From contig JAFRIV010000030.1 in the NCBI GenBank assembly GCA_017432615.1, positions 1 to 64,000 of the forward strand: a stretch of DNA of 64,000 nucleotides. The letters are read 5' to 3'. The notes below the pieces were generated by a model. That model was not told where the DNA came from, did no database searches, and worked only from the letters and a program-made list of their open reading frames with translations. The DNA comes from Oscillospiraceae bacterium (GTDB lineage Bacteria > Bacillota > Clostridia > Oscillospirales > Oscillospiraceae). Every line of letters begins with the position of its first letter. Position 1 is the first letter of the stretch. The position numbers and the translations under genes are program-made. Below are positions 1-8,495 of the stretch, in pieces.

Positions 1-67
1 CCGCTTGCATGTGCCATAATCTTTATGCGGTAATCTATTTTTCACAAACTTATTTTACCACAAACAG

Positions 68-103
68 GAAACCGAGACCACCCTTTTGGGTCGTCCCGGT
101 TTC
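68..103 (-). terminator. Intrinsic terminator after the YtfQRT/YjfF operon
   Basis: Inverted repeat GAAACCG...CGGTTTC with further inner pairing (GAC/GTC, ACCC/GGGT) around a four-base loop, about 55 bases past the stop of the last permease. On the minus strand a moderately T-rich stretch follows. Positions 1-67 show nothing else I can support. Confidence 0.65.
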
Positions 104-156
104 TTGTTCCTTTAGGGCTATTTTGCTACAGCCCCTTTGCTCGAGTTTTATTTCTG

Positions 157-1221
157 CTATGTTTTACCCTTTGCCTCTTTTTTCCTCTCAGAGGCTGTAA
201 CTACAATACGCTGAATGACAATAAACAGGGCAAGGAGTCCGCCGGTGGCAATCTTTCCCCACCAGGAGAGCAGGGTGCCGTTGAAAGTAATCAATGCCGG
301 TATAACAGATTTCAGCAGGACGCCAAACAGTGTCCCTATCATATAACCGACGCCTCCTGTAAGCAGTGTTCCGCCTATGACCGCACAGGAAATCGCTTCC
401 AGTTCTCCTCCGTTAAGAGCAAGGTTCCATCCGCTTTTTACTTCCAGCAGATAAGCAAACCCTGCCAGGACAGAACAAAGTCCATTGAATCCGTAGACCA
501 TAATTTTGGTCTTGCCTACCGGCAGACCCATCAGTTTGGCACTTTGTTCGTTGCCACCGATTGCATAGATATTCCTGCCAAATTTCGTCTTTTGCAGGAT
601 GAATGTCCCGATGATGATCATCAGCAGGAAAACGAAAAGATTTACGTTGATAAAGGCAATCGGCTTGATTTTTACCCATTCTCCGTTCACATACTTTTTG
701 AAATACCATTTCCACCCGGCAAGAGCATCGATCATCGGGTGAGAAACCGAAATCGATTCCCTGCTGATCAGGGAACAGACACCACGGGCGAGGAAGTTTC
801 CTGCGAGGGTTGTAATAAACGGAGGCACATTCAGATAATGAATCGCTGCGCCCTGCAGCAGACCCAAACCGACCCCTACTACAAGAGCAACCAGCATGCA
901 TAAAGCAGGATGAAAGCCGAGAACTGTGGTGCCGTAGGCTACGATCATTCCCGTCAAACATGTCACAGACGCTACAGAGAGGTCAATACCGCCGGTAATC
1001 AGTACCATCGTCATGCCAACTGCAGAAATACCATAGTAGGCATTGTCTTTGAACATGTTGATAAATGTGCGCAATGTGGTAAAACCAACACTTCCGAAGC
1101 GTACAGCCCCATAGATATAAATCAGAATAAAAATTCCAATGGTAGCATATACCATTACAAACTGGGGTTTCAGCAGGCGGCTGGCGATACTCTGTCGTCT
1201 TTCAGGAATGCGTTCAGGCAT
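157..1221 (-). CDS. yjfF: Sugar ABC transporter permease, YjfF-like
   Basis: Inner-membrane permease of the RbsC/AraH branch (BPD_transp_2), 354 residues and rich in hydrophobic helices. It forms the heterodimeric channel with the upstream permease of a YtfQRT-YjfF type importer; the E. coli system takes up galactofuranose. The family hallmark GGIDLS-V lies in the first third and a conserved GG-LLTGG-G segment near the end. I chose the ATG at 1221 because it overlaps the upstream stop by 8 bases (ATGCCTGA), typical of translational coupling. A start 75 bases further upstream would lie deep in the neighbour. It is the last gene of the operon and is followed by a stem-loop. The substrate is inferred from gene order and the binding-protein sequence. 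Confidence 0.85.
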   Translation of the reverse strand: MPERIPERRQSIASRLLKPQFVMVYATIGIFILIYIYGAVRFGSVGFTTLRTFINMFKDNAYYGISAVGMTMVLITGGIDLSVASVTCLTGMIVAYGTTVLGFHPALCMLVALVVGVGLGLLQGAAIHYLNVPPFITTLAGNFLARGVCSLISRESISVSHPMIDALAGWKWYFKKYVNGEWVKIKPIAFINVNLFVFLLMIIIGTFILQKTKFGRNIYAIGGNEQSAKLMGLPVGKTKIMVYGFNGLCSVLAGFAYLLEVKSGWNLALNGGELEAISCAVIGGTLLTGGVGYMIGTLFGVLLKSVIPALITFNGTLLSWWGKIATGGLLALFIVIQRIVVTASERKKEAKGKT

Positions 1222-2284
1222 GCTGCACACCCCCCTTAACTTTTTTCTTCCCCATTTTTGCCATTCTTGCTCTGACCGGTTCTGACTGAAGAACAATAAC
1301 CACGATAATGATTAAAGCTTTAAATGCCATGGTAGCTTCTGAAACAATACCGAAATAATAAACAAAAGTGATAATCGTACGGATGATGATCGATCCAACT
1401 ACCGTTCCGGCAAGGCTGAATTTACCACCTGCCATATTCGTCCCGCCAATGACAACAGCTAGAATTGCATCCATTTCGAAGTTGATTCCGAAATTGTTGG
1501 AGTCATTTGACATGACACGGCTGGCTGTGATCAGCCCGGCAATCCCGGAGAGAAAAGCTGTCAATGCAAAGACGATCATAATGATTTTTCTGGAATCAAT
1601 CCCGCTGAGTCGGCTTGCACTCGGATTGATACCGACCGATTCGACCATCGTTCCGAATGCCGTTTTTCGTACAAACAATGAGACGGCCGCCACCACCACA
1701 ATCGTAATAATAATCGGCATCGGCAGGAAGAAAAGACTTCCTTGTCCAATGACGCGGAAGGGGGAATAGAGCGTTGTAAACTGTTTGCCGTTTGTAACGA
1801 TCTGTGCAATACCGCGTCCACAAACCATCAATATCAGTGTGGCAATGATTGGCTGCATCCCAATTCTGGAAATCATAAAGCCGTTAAAAAGCCCCATCAA
1901 TATGCACACTGCCAGTGGCACCAGAATTACCAGAATAAACGGCTTAACGGTATAATCACCCGGTGTATTATAAATCAGAACATCCCACCGAAGAAATTTT
2001 AGTGCCAATGCGCCGCTGAGTGCCACAAGCGATCCCACAGAAAGATCTGTTCCTGCCAAAGCAATGACAAGCGTCATGCCCATGGCAATAATCGTGATCT
2101 CTGCAGAACGGTTAAGAATGTCGATCAGGCTGCCGTAAAGCATACCAGTTGCCGGCTGGTATTTAATGGAAAAGAAATCCGGGCGAATAATAAAGCATAC
2201 CAACAGGATCAACAGTTCCGCAACAACTGCCCAGGTAATCTTGGACTGCATGATGTTGGAAATATTAAACTGTTTCTTCTTCAT
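1214..2284 (-). CDS. ytfT: Sugar ABC transporter permease, YtfT-like
   Basis: Integral membrane permease of 356 residues in the RbsC/AraH/YtfT family, paralogous to the next gene. It carries the family signature GTDLSVGSLVALSGA around residues 79-93 and a VIGGTNMAGGKF segment near residue 280, which in this family lies at the ATPase interface. Its start overlaps the ATPase stop by four bases (ATGA at 2281-2284) and its stop overlaps the next permease, so the three genes are translationally coupled. It should act in the cytoplasmic membrane as one half of the channel. The galactofuranose-type specificity is inferred from operon order (Q-R-T-F), which matches E. coli ytfQRT-yjfF. Confidence 0.87.
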   Translation of the reverse strand: MKKKQFNISNIMQSKITWAVVAELLILLVCFIIRPDFFSIKYQPATGMLYGSLIDILNRSAEITIIAMGMTLVIALAGTDLSVGSLVALSGALALKFLRWDVLIYNTPGDYTVKPFILVILVPLAVCILMGLFNGFMISRIGMQPIIATLILMVCGRGIAQIVTNGKQFTTLYSPFRVIGQGSLFFLPMPIIITIVVVAAVSLFVRKTAFGTMVESVGINPSASRLSGIDSRKIIMIVFALTAFLSGIAGLITASRVMSNDSNNFGINFEMDAILAVVIGGTNMAGGKFSLAGTVVGSIIIRTIITFVYYFGIVSEATMAFKALIIIVVIVLQSEPVRARMAKMGKKKVKGGVQHA

Positions 2285-3798
2285 GCTGAAGCCCCTTCCT
2301 GCGTTCCCTCTGCAATAATACTCAGTATCGTCTGCTGTGTGCAGTCTTCCCCGTTGACCTCTCCGACTTTCTTCCCGTCACGCATGACGATAATCCGGTT
2401 AGAGCAGCGGATGATCTCATCCAGCTCAGAACTGATGAAAATAACAGAAACCCCGTCATTGCACATTTCAAGCATCAAACGCTGAATCTCCGCTTTTGCG
2501 CCAACGTCAATTCCACGGGTCGGTTCATCCAAAATCAAAAGATCCGGCTGTGTCGCCATCCAGCGGGCAAGAATCACCTTCTGCTGATTTCCGCCGGAGA
2601 GTTCACCAATCTTCTTTTCCGCATCCGGTGTTGCAATGGAGAGCATCTTGATATATTTTTCTGCCATTTCATTCTGCTCCTGCAAGGAAATCGGATGCAT
2701 AAATCCTCTTTTCGCCTGCAAAGCGAGAGCAATATTTTCTCGGATGGACAAATCCCCGATGATTCCGTCGCGTTTCCTGTCCTCAGGGCAAAAAGCCAGC
2801 TTTGCCCCGATTGCATCCAACGGTTTCTTTATGGAGACCTGTTTTCCGTTGATAACCTCTGTTCCTTCCGTAGCCGGAACAGCGCCGAAAATCAATTCTG
2901 CCGTTTCTGTGCGTCCGCTTCCAAGCAGTCCGGCAAAACCCACCAGTTCTCCTTTTTTCACTGACAGATTGACATTCTGAATTTGTCCAGGTGCTCCAAG
3001 ATTCTCTGTCTTCAGCATCTCCGGCGCATCCGCATCTACCGTTGCTCTCTTCAGATTGAATATGACGTCCATATCTTTCCCGATCATCCAGGTAACGAGC
3101 TTAAGTTTGGTAATATCATGGATGTCAAAGGTTCCAACAAGGGTTCCGTTGCGCAGAATCGTAAGCCTGTCACTGACAGCAAAAACCTGGTCCAGGAAGT
3201 GCGTAATGAAGATGATTCCCATACCTTCGGCTTTTAACTCATTCATTACATCAAACAGCAGCTTGACTTCGTTGTCATCCAAAGAAGAAGTCGGCTCATC
3301 CAGAATCAGGATTTTTGCATCAATATCCACTGCACGGGCAATGGAAACCATCTGCTGAATGGCTGTGGAATAGTTATTCAAAGGACGCGTGACGTCAATA
3401 TCCATATGGAATCTTGCCATCAGCTCCTGTGCTCTCCTGTTAATTTCTTTCCAGTTGATCACCCCACGTCGCATAGGCTGCCGCCCAACAAAAATATTTT
3501 CTGCGACTGTCAAATTCGGGCAAAGATTGATTTCCTGGTAAACCGTTGAAATGCCCATTGAGAAAGCATCCTGCGGGCTCGTAGGATGGATCTCTTTCCC
3601 GTCAAATAAAATGGTGCCTGCATCCATATGATGGACGCCTGTCAGGCATTTGATCAGTGTACTCTTCCCCGCGCCATTTTCTCCCAAAAGTGCGTGGATC
3701 TCTCCTTTTTTCATAGAGAAGTCCACTTTATCTAAAGCCTTTACGCCGGGAAACTGTATTTCAATGCCTTTCATTTCAAGTAAATTCTGATCCGGCAA
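2281..3798 (-). CDS. ytfR: Sugar ABC transporter ATP-binding protein, YtfR-like
   Basis: Cytoplasmic ATPase of 505 residues with two fused nucleotide-binding domains, usual for RbsA/MglA/YtfR. Domain 1 has Walker A GENGAGKST near residue 40 and Walker B ILILDEPTSSLD. Its signature is degenerate (NYSTAIQQM), normal in this family. Domain 2 has the degenerate Walker A GLLGSGRTE, an intact signature LSGGNQQK and Walker B LLILDEPTRG. It powers import of the sugar bound by the 3913-4908 protein. The start at 3798 is preceded by a TAAGGAGG ribosome site. Between the binding-protein gene and this gene lies a strong stem-loop (3856-3878) that should lower ATPase and permease levels relative to the binding protein. 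Confidence 0.9.
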   Translation of the reverse strand: MPDQNLLEMKGIEIQFPGVKALDKVDFSMKKGEIHALLGENGAGKSTLIKCLTGVHHMDAGTILFDGKEIHPTSPQDAFSMGISTVYQEINLCPNLTVAENIFVGRQPMRRGVINWKEINRRAQELMARFHMDIDVTRPLNNYSTAIQQMVSIARAVDIDAKILILDEPTSSLDDNEVKLLFDVMNELKAEGMGIIFITHFLDQVFAVSDRLTILRNGTLVGTFDIHDITKLKLVTWMIGKDMDVIFNLKRATVDADAPEMLKTENLGAPGQIQNVNLSVKKGELVGFAGLLGSGRTETAELIFGAVPATEGTEVINGKQVSIKKPLDAIGAKLAFCPEDRKRDGIIGDLSIRENIALALQAKRGFMHPISLQEQNEMAEKYIKMLSIATPDAEKKIGELSGGNQQKVILARWMATQPDLLILDEPTRGIDVGAKAEIQRLMLEMCNDGVSVIFISSELDEIIRCSNRIIVMRDGKKVGEVNGEDCTQQTILSIIAEGTQEGASA

Positions 3799-3855
3799 TT
3801 GAATTCCTCCTTAAAGAAAAAAGGCGAGGGCCAGGCGCCTCCGCCTTGAAAAGAC

Positions 3856-3878
3856 GGGGCTGGCTGACCGCCAGCCCC
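3856..3878 (-). terminator. Stem-loop between binding protein and ATPase (attenuator-like)
   Basis: Nine-base-pair perfect stem GGGGCTGGC/GCCAGCCCC with a five-base loop, in the 114-base gap between the YtfQ-like gene and the ATPase gene. A short T-containing stretch follows on the minus strand. It probably stabilises the binding-protein message and terminates part of the transcripts. Confidence 0.6.
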
Positions 3879-3912
3879 GAAAATCAGACTGTGAAAATAG
3901 GCTACTTATGAA

Positions 3913-4908
3913 TTAATAGACGCGGCTGTCAATAACATCAGCAGCGAGGACAGAAGTGACGGTTCCAAGATCGATGCCGCCAACGCAGTCATACACGCCT
4001 TCTTCCGGATGAACAATCGTCTTCTCAAAGGTTTCGCCGGCTTCCAGGGCTTCGATGGTCTTCTCAACAAACGGGCCATAGAGCGGTGTGCATTCAACTG
4101 TGCAGTTCATTTCCCCAGCAACGATTGCTTCAAATGCAGCTTTAACAGAGTCGCAGCCGACGATGATGATGTCCTTGCCCGGCACAAGACCGGCAGCCTT
4201 GATGGCATCAATTGCGCCAAGGCCCATATCGTCGTTCTGTACGATCAGGACGTCGATCTTGTCGACAGACTTCAGCCATGCTTCCATAACAGCCTGTCCT
4301 TCGGTACGGGTGAAGTTACCGGACTGCTGAGCCACGAGCTTCATGTTGGGATATTCGGCAAGAGCAGCCAGGTTCCCTTCGGTACGGCCGACCTGAGCAT
4401 CAGCACCCGTGGTGCCTTCCATAATAGCAACAGCAACTTCTTCGTCACCGCGGCCGAGCGTCTTAAGATATTCGCCGGCCCATGCGACCTGACGACGGCC
4501 TTCTTCAACGAAGTCACCGCCGAATGCAGCAGCGTAGTCAATCTTATCTGCGCAGTCAGGCATACGGTCAACCAGGATCAGAGGGATCTCAGCCTCATTG
4601 ACTTCGGCAAGGACTTCATCCCAACCAGTGGAAACAACGCCGGTGAAAAGGATGTAGTCAACACCCTGGGTGATGAAGTTACGGAGTGCTTTGATCTGGT
4701 TTTCCTGCTTCTGCTGTGCATCATCATAGATAAGTGTCCAGCCGTCATGGCCTTCGATGGTCCCTTTGATGCTGTCGGTATTAGCGGTACGCCAGTCAGA
4801 CTCCTGACCAATCTGGGAGAACGCGACCTTGATGTCATCTGCAAAAGCGGTTACACCAAGAGCCATTACCATTGCCAGTGCAAGTACGATTGCGAGGATC
4901 TTTTTCAT
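3913..4908 (-). CDS. ytfQ: Sugar ABC transporter substrate-binding protein, YtfQ-like
   Basis: Exported binding protein of 331 residues, Peripla_BP_4 fold. It has a Sec signal peptide of about 23 residues ending AFA. The mature N-terminus resembles E. coli YtfQ closely: VAFSQIGQESDWR, then DAQQKQENQIKALRNFITQGVDYI, then a TGWDEVLAE block and LILVDR. YtfQ binds furanose forms of galactose, so galactofuranose-type ligands are the likely cargo; this is inference. No lipobox cysteine is present, unusual for a Gram-positive binding protein but shared by the others in this window. It is the first gene of its operon, with ribosome site AGAGG nine bases from the ATG. A good promoter and a 17-bp regulatory box lie upstream. 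A lipoprotein paralogue is encoded at 7518-8495. Confidence 0.9.
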   Translation of the reverse strand: MKKILAIVLALAMVMALGVTAFADDIKVAFSQIGQESDWRTANTDSIKGTIEGHDGWTLIYDDAQQKQENQIKALRNFITQGVDYILFTGVVSTGWDEVLAEVNEAEIPLILVDRMPDCADKIDYAAAFGGDFVEEGRRQVAWAGEYLKTLGRGDEEVAVAIMEGTTGADAQVGRTEGNLAALAEYPNMKLVAQQSGNFTRTEGQAVMEAWLKSVDKIDVLIVQNDDMGLGAIDAIKAAGLVPGKDIIIVGCDSVKAAFEAIVAGEMNCTVECTPLYGPFVEKTIEALEAGETFEKTIVHPEEGVYDCVGGIDLGTVTSVLAADVIDSRVY

Positions 4909-4936
4909 GGTTTCTTACCTCTTTCTAAATATTTTT

Positions 4937-4948
4937 GGACATTTGTCC
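4937..4948 (-). promoter_or_regulatory. Leader dyad GGAC-N4-GTCC of the ytfQ-like operon
   Basis: A 12-base inverted repeat GGACAAATGTCC (minus strand) lies about 10 bases past the -10 box, near the expected transcript start. It is followed by a leader segment almost identical to that of the 10932-12053 gene, where GGACTATTGTCC occupies the same place. Confidence 0.5.
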
Positions 4949-4957
4949 TTGTTTCAT

Positions 4958-4986
4958 ATATAACCACAAAAAAAGAGAAAAAACAA
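4958..4986 (-). promoter_or_regulatory. Promoter of the ytfQ-like operon
   Basis: On the minus strand -35 TTGTTT (4986-4981), 17-base spacer, -10 TTATAT (4963-4958). Two direct half-sites (4989-5000 and 5011-5022) lie immediately upstream of the -35, as for an AraC-type activator that touches RNA polymerase. Confidence 0.6.
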
Positions 4987-4988
4987 CC

Positions 4989-5022
4989 GAATAATTTACG
5001 ATTTTTTGTTGAATATTTTACG
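4989..5022 (-). promoter_or_regulatory. Candidate binding site of the YesN-type regulator (two direct half-sites)
   Basis: On the minus strand CGTAAAATATTC (5022-5011) and CGTAAATTATTC (5000-4989) are direct repeats exactly 22 bases apart, two helical turns, as expected for an AraC-family dimer. The first, extended to CGTAAAATATTCAACAA, is repeated without a mismatch at 10818-10834 beside the regulator operon and the second transporter. Confidence 0.6.
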
Positions 5023-5043
5023 TTTCTCTTTGTGATCTATATA

Positions 5044-7380
5044 CTAAACAGCCATAATGAAGAGATGGACGAGCCATGCTGCGATCCATGCTATCATACA
5101 CTGCCAGGCCACCACTCCCACAGCCCATTTCTGCCCAAGCTCCCTTCGGATGGACGCAATAGCTGCAACGCACGGCGTGTACAGAAGAGAAAACACAAGC
5201 AGCGCAGCAGAAGCTGCGGCCGTCATAAAGGAGGAAACTTCCTGCCCGAAGAGGATCTCCATTGTCGACACCACACTTTCCTTGGCCAGAAAGCCGCTGA
5301 TCAGTGACGTGCAGATCCGCCAGTCTCCCAGTCCGATCGGCCGCATTAGAGGAACAAGCCATCCTGCAACGATTGCGAGAATACTGTTTTGCTGATCCTG
5401 CACCAGGTTGAAATGCAGGTCAAAACTTTGCAGCAGCCATATCACAACAGTAGCGACAAGAATAACGGTAAATGCTCTTGTAAGAAAGTCTTTTGCCTTT
5501 TCCCACAGCAGCTGCGTAACATTTTTTATCCCCGGCATACGGTAGTTTGGCAGTTCCATCACAAACGGGACAGCCTCCCCTTTAAAAAGGGAATTCTTGA
5601 ACAGCAGTGCAACGAAAACCGCCATCACAATTCCGAGAACATAAAGCCCTATCATAATAAGTGCTTTATACCCCGGGAAAAAAGCGTCTACAAAAAAGGC
5701 ATAAATCGGAAGTTTCGCCGTACAGCTCATAAACGGTGTAAGGAGGATCGTCATTTTGCGATCCCGCTCACTGGGTAATGTCCTTGTAGACATGACCGCA
5801 GGAACTGTGCACCCAAATCCGATCAGCATGGGGACGATGCTTCGTCCGGATAGTCCGATCTTTCGCAGCAGCTTGTCCATAAAAAAGGCAACTCGTGCAA
5901 TATAACCGCTGTCTTCCAGCAGCGAAAGGAAAAGAAAAAGAGTAACAATTATCGGCAAAAAGCTTAAAACACTTCCGACGCCGGCAAAAATTCCTTTTAT
6001 AATCAGACCATGCAGCACCTCATTGACGTTTGCCGCTGTCAGCCACCCGTCGACAAGCACCGTTAGTGTATCGATTCCCCTTTCCAGCCATTCCTGAAGT
6101 GTACCGCCGATCACATGGAAAGTCAGGTAAAATACAATTCCCATGATCAGTACGAACAAAGGGATCGCTGTCCATTTTCCGGTCAGAAGCCTGTCAAGTC
6201 TTTCACTGCGAATACTCTCTCTGCTCTTTCTTGTTCTTCTTACACATGCGCCGCACACACGATAGATAAAGGAATACCGCATATCCGCAATGGCAGCACT
6301 TCTGTCAAGCCCACGCTCCTTCTCCATCTGCAAAACGATATGTGCTACAGTCTCCTGTTCGTTCTCATCCAGCTTCAGCTGAGAAATAACCAATGGGTCA
6401 CCTTCAATAACTTTGCTTGCCGAAAAGCGAAGAGGCATCCCTGCATTCTCCGCATGATCCTGAATCAGGTGGGTAACGGCATGCAGGCATCGATGCACGG
6501 CACCTCCGTTCTCGTCCTCCCCGCAAAAGTCCTGACGAAGCGGTTTTTCCTGATAAGTAGCAATATGCACAGCATGCTCAATCAGCTCATGGATCCCCTG
6601 ATTTTTTGCTGCCGAAATCGGAACGACCGGCACCCCAAGGGCTGCTTCCATCTCGTTGACGTCGACCGAACCCCCGTTTGTTGTGATCTCGTCCATCATA
6701 TTCAACGCCACAACCATCGGTACATCCATCTCCAGCAGCTGCATGGTAAGATAAAGATTCCGCTCAATATTGGTTGCATCTACGATATTGATAACAGCTT
6801 TTGGTTTGCTGTTCATCACGAAGTTTCTGGAAATGATTTCTTCACTGCTGTAAGGAGACATGGAATAGATACCCGGAAGATCCGTTACCAGAGTATTGGG
6901 ATATCCTTTGATTGCCCCGTCCTTGCGATCCACCGTAACGCCGGGAAAATTCCCCACATGCTGATTGGCTCCTGTCAACTGATTGAAGAGTGTGGTTTTT
7001 CCGCAGTTTTGATTCCCAACCAGTGCAAACGTCAGAAGAGTGCCGTCCGGCAGTGGATCACCGGATCCTTTCGGATGGAATTTTCCGCCTTCGCCGAAGC
7101 CTGGATGCACCGAACTGTTTGCGCGTCGGTCCTGGAATCCGGATTCTTTTTGCCCGGAGCTTGCTCTGATATCGATTTTTGCTGCGTCATCCAGCCGCAG
7201 GGTAAGTGTATAGCCATGGATAGACAATTCTACCGGGTCCCCTAATGGCGCATATTTTATAACGGTCACCTCTGCGCCGGGAATCATACCCATATCGAGA
7301 AAATGCTGGCGTAAAGCCCCTTCACCGCCCACTGCTGTAATCACAGCCGAGCTTCCAACGGAAAGATCTTTCAGTGTCAT
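5044..7380 (-). CDS. feoB: Ferrous iron transporter, FeoA-FeoB fusion
   Basis: Membrane Fe(II) importer of 778 residues. Residues 1-72 form an SH3-like FeoA domain, joined by a 40-residue charged linker to FeoB. The GTPase has G1 GNQNCGKT (about 122-129), G3 DLPG (167-170), G4 NMMD (227-230) and G5 SAAKN (256-260). A FeoB-type helical stretch follows, then gate (nucleoside-recognition) membrane domains with GFGCTVPAVM and TPCVAAIASIRRELG. In many bacteria FeoA is a separate protein; here it is fused. No FeoC is visible. It sits between two sugar modules and stops 22 bases before the distal regulatory half-site of the ytfQ-like operon. I see no terminator there, so read-through is possible. 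A start ATG with GAGGA upstream supports 7380. Confidence 0.95.
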   Translation of the reverse strand: MTLKDLSVGSSAVITAVGGEGALRQHFLDMGMIPGAEVTVIKYAPLGDPVELSIHGYTLTLRLDDAAKIDIRASSGQKESGFQDRRANSSVHPGFGEGGKFHPKGSGDPLPDGTLLTFALVGNQNCGKTTLFNQLTGANQHVGNFPGVTVDRKDGAIKGYPNTLVTDLPGIYSMSPYSSEEIISRNFVMNSKPKAVINIVDATNIERNLYLTMQLLEMDVPMVVALNMMDEITTNGGSVDVNEMEAALGVPVVPISAAKNQGIHELIEHAVHIATYQEKPLRQDFCGEDENGGAVHRCLHAVTHLIQDHAENAGMPLRFSASKVIEGDPLVISQLKLDENEQETVAHIVLQMEKERGLDRSAAIADMRYSFIYRVCGACVRRTRKSRESIRSERLDRLLTGKWTAIPLFVLIMGIVFYLTFHVIGGTLQEWLERGIDTLTVLVDGWLTAANVNEVLHGLIIKGIFAGVGSVLSFLPIIVTLFLFLSLLEDSGYIARVAFFMDKLLRKIGLSGRSIVPMLIGFGCTVPAVMSTRTLPSERDRKMTILLTPFMSCTAKLPIYAFFVDAFFPGYKALIMIGLYVLGIVMAVFVALLFKNSLFKGEAVPFVMELPNYRMPGIKNVTQLLWEKAKDFLTRAFTVILVATVVIWLLQSFDLHFNLVQDQQNSILAIVAGWLVPLMRPIGLGDWRICTSLISGFLAKESVVSTMEILFGQEVSSFMTAAASAALLVFSLLYTPCVAAIASIRRELGQKWAVGVVAWQCMIAWIAAWLVHLFIMAV

Positions 7381-7403
7381 AGTTTGTTCCTCTATAATAA
7401 CGC

Positions 7404-7428
7404 CCCGGCAGGAAAGCTTCCCGCCGGG
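7404..7428 (-). terminator. Stem-loop between the sensor operon and feoB
   Basis: CCCGGC/GCCGGG with inner GGAA/TTCC pairing, about 90 bases past the stop of the lipoprotein gene and 24 bases before the feoB start. It could terminate the sensor operon or lie in the feoB leader. A weak promoter candidate (TTGACT-17-TTACAC, 7478-7450 on the minus strand) precedes it. Confidence 0.5.
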
Positions 7429-7449
7429 CTATGGATTTTGCTTTTTTAA

Positions 7450-7478
7450 GTGTAAGGGATAACGCATCGATTAGTCAA
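7450..7478 (-). promoter_or_regulatory. feoB: Possible feoB promoter
   Basis: TTGACT (7478-7473), 17-base spacer, TTACAC (7455-7450) on the minus strand. The -35 is good but the -10 is poor. I could not find a convincing Fur or IdeR box. Confidence 0.3.
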
Positions 7479-7517
7479 GCATAACACGGAAAGCAGTACC
7501 CAGGGATCTGTCAGATT

Positions 7518-8495
7518 TCAATATCCCCGGCTGTCAATGAGCTCTCTGGTAATGGTATCGCTGGAAAACGCAATTTCCTCCACATAGGAAAGCCGCGGCA
7601 ATTCTTCTCCCGCCTCACAGGCTTTAATGAGTGCATCTACCCTTGGTCCATGCAGCGGATTACATTCCACGCACAGGTCGATCTTACCCTTCAGGCATTC
7701 TTCCAGAGCATTCTTCACACAATCAAAAGAGACGATCTTTACCGTTCCTTCTTCCCCATAGGTAATGCCGGCTTCATCCATCGCCTGCATTGCGCCGAAA
7801 GTCATATTATCGTTTTCGCTGTACAGCAGATCAAACTTCCCACCTTCTGAAAGGAAATCACGGGTGACCTCATAGCCTTTGGCTTCGGTAAAATCGCCTT
7901 TCAGGGACGCCTCGATTTGCCAGGAGGGATGCGTTTCAGCAGCATCATACAAAGCTTTGCTGCGCATCAGAGAGGCAGTAGCCCCTTCCGTCCCCTGAAG
8001 GTGGAGGATCCGAAGCGGCCGGTCGGCAAACTGCCGGTCGATCCAGGCGGTCGCCTCTGTCCCTTCCCGGTAAAAATCAGATCCGACCCAGCTTCGATAA
8101 AGAGATTGATCTTCGACGTTGACCTGTCTGTCTACCAGAATTACCGGGATCCCTGCCGCCCGCGCCTCGGCAAGAACACTTTCCCAACCGGTTTCGGAAA
8201 TGGGAGCTATTACAATATAATCTACATCCTGCTGGATGAAGTTTCGTATCGCAAGATACTGATTTTCCTGCCGCTGCTTGGCATTGTCAAACAGAAGATG
8301 GTACCCGTTTTCCTCGCTGAGAGCTGAAACCATGGATGCGGTATTGGCCAGGCGCCAGTCTGACTCCGACCCTACTTGAGAAAAACCCACTACAATCAGC
8401 TTCTCATCAGTTTCTTCCTCCTTTGCCCTGTTGCAGCCAGCAAAGCAGCACAGTGGCAGGAGGCACAGCAAAAAGATAATGATCTTTCTCCTCAT
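7518..8495 (-). CDS. YtfQ-like sugar-binding lipoprotein, probable sensor subunit
   Basis: Peripla_BP_4 binding protein of 325 residues with a lipobox (PLCCFAGC, lipidated Cys about residue 21), so it is anchored to the outer face of the membrane. The mature part parallels the transporter protein at 3913-4908: GFSQVGSESDWRLANT, AKQRQENQYLAIRNFIQQ, SETGWESVLAEA, VILVDR, and a shared ending IDSRGY against IDSRVY. It is encoded last in a regulator-kinase-lipoprotein operon; its ATG overlaps the kinase stop (ATGA, 8492-8495). No permease follows it. This matches the arrangement of XylFII-LytS in Clostridium, where a binding protein presents the sugar to the kinase. I infer that it reports ligand to the kinase instead of feeding a transporter. 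A shared role as a second transporter receptor cannot be excluded. Confidence 0.85.
   Translation of the reverse strand: MRRKIIIFLLCLLPLCCFAGCNRAKEEETDEKLIVVGFSQVGSESDWRLANTASMVSALSEENGYHLLFDNAKQRQENQYLAIRNFIQQDVDYIVIAPISETGWESVLAEARAAGIPVILVDRQVNVEDQSLYRSWVGSDFYREGTEATAWIDRQFADRPLRILHLQGTEGATASLMRSKALYDAAETHPSWQIEASLKGDFTEAKGYEVTRDFLSEGGKFDLLYSENDNMTFGAMQAMDEAGITYGEEGTVKIVSFDCVKNALEECLKGKIDLCVECNPLHGPRVDALIKACEAGEELPRLSYVEEIAFSSDTITRELIDSRGY

Noticed and set aside
4009-5307. Long plus-strand frame of 432 codons opposite the ytfQ-like gene
   Set aside because: It is antisense to a clear binding-protein gene with signal peptide and runs through its promoter; no ribosome site and no recognisable family.
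6115-7245. Plus-strand frame opposite feoB
   Set aside because: Antisense to the GTPase motifs of FeoB; no family or ribosome site.
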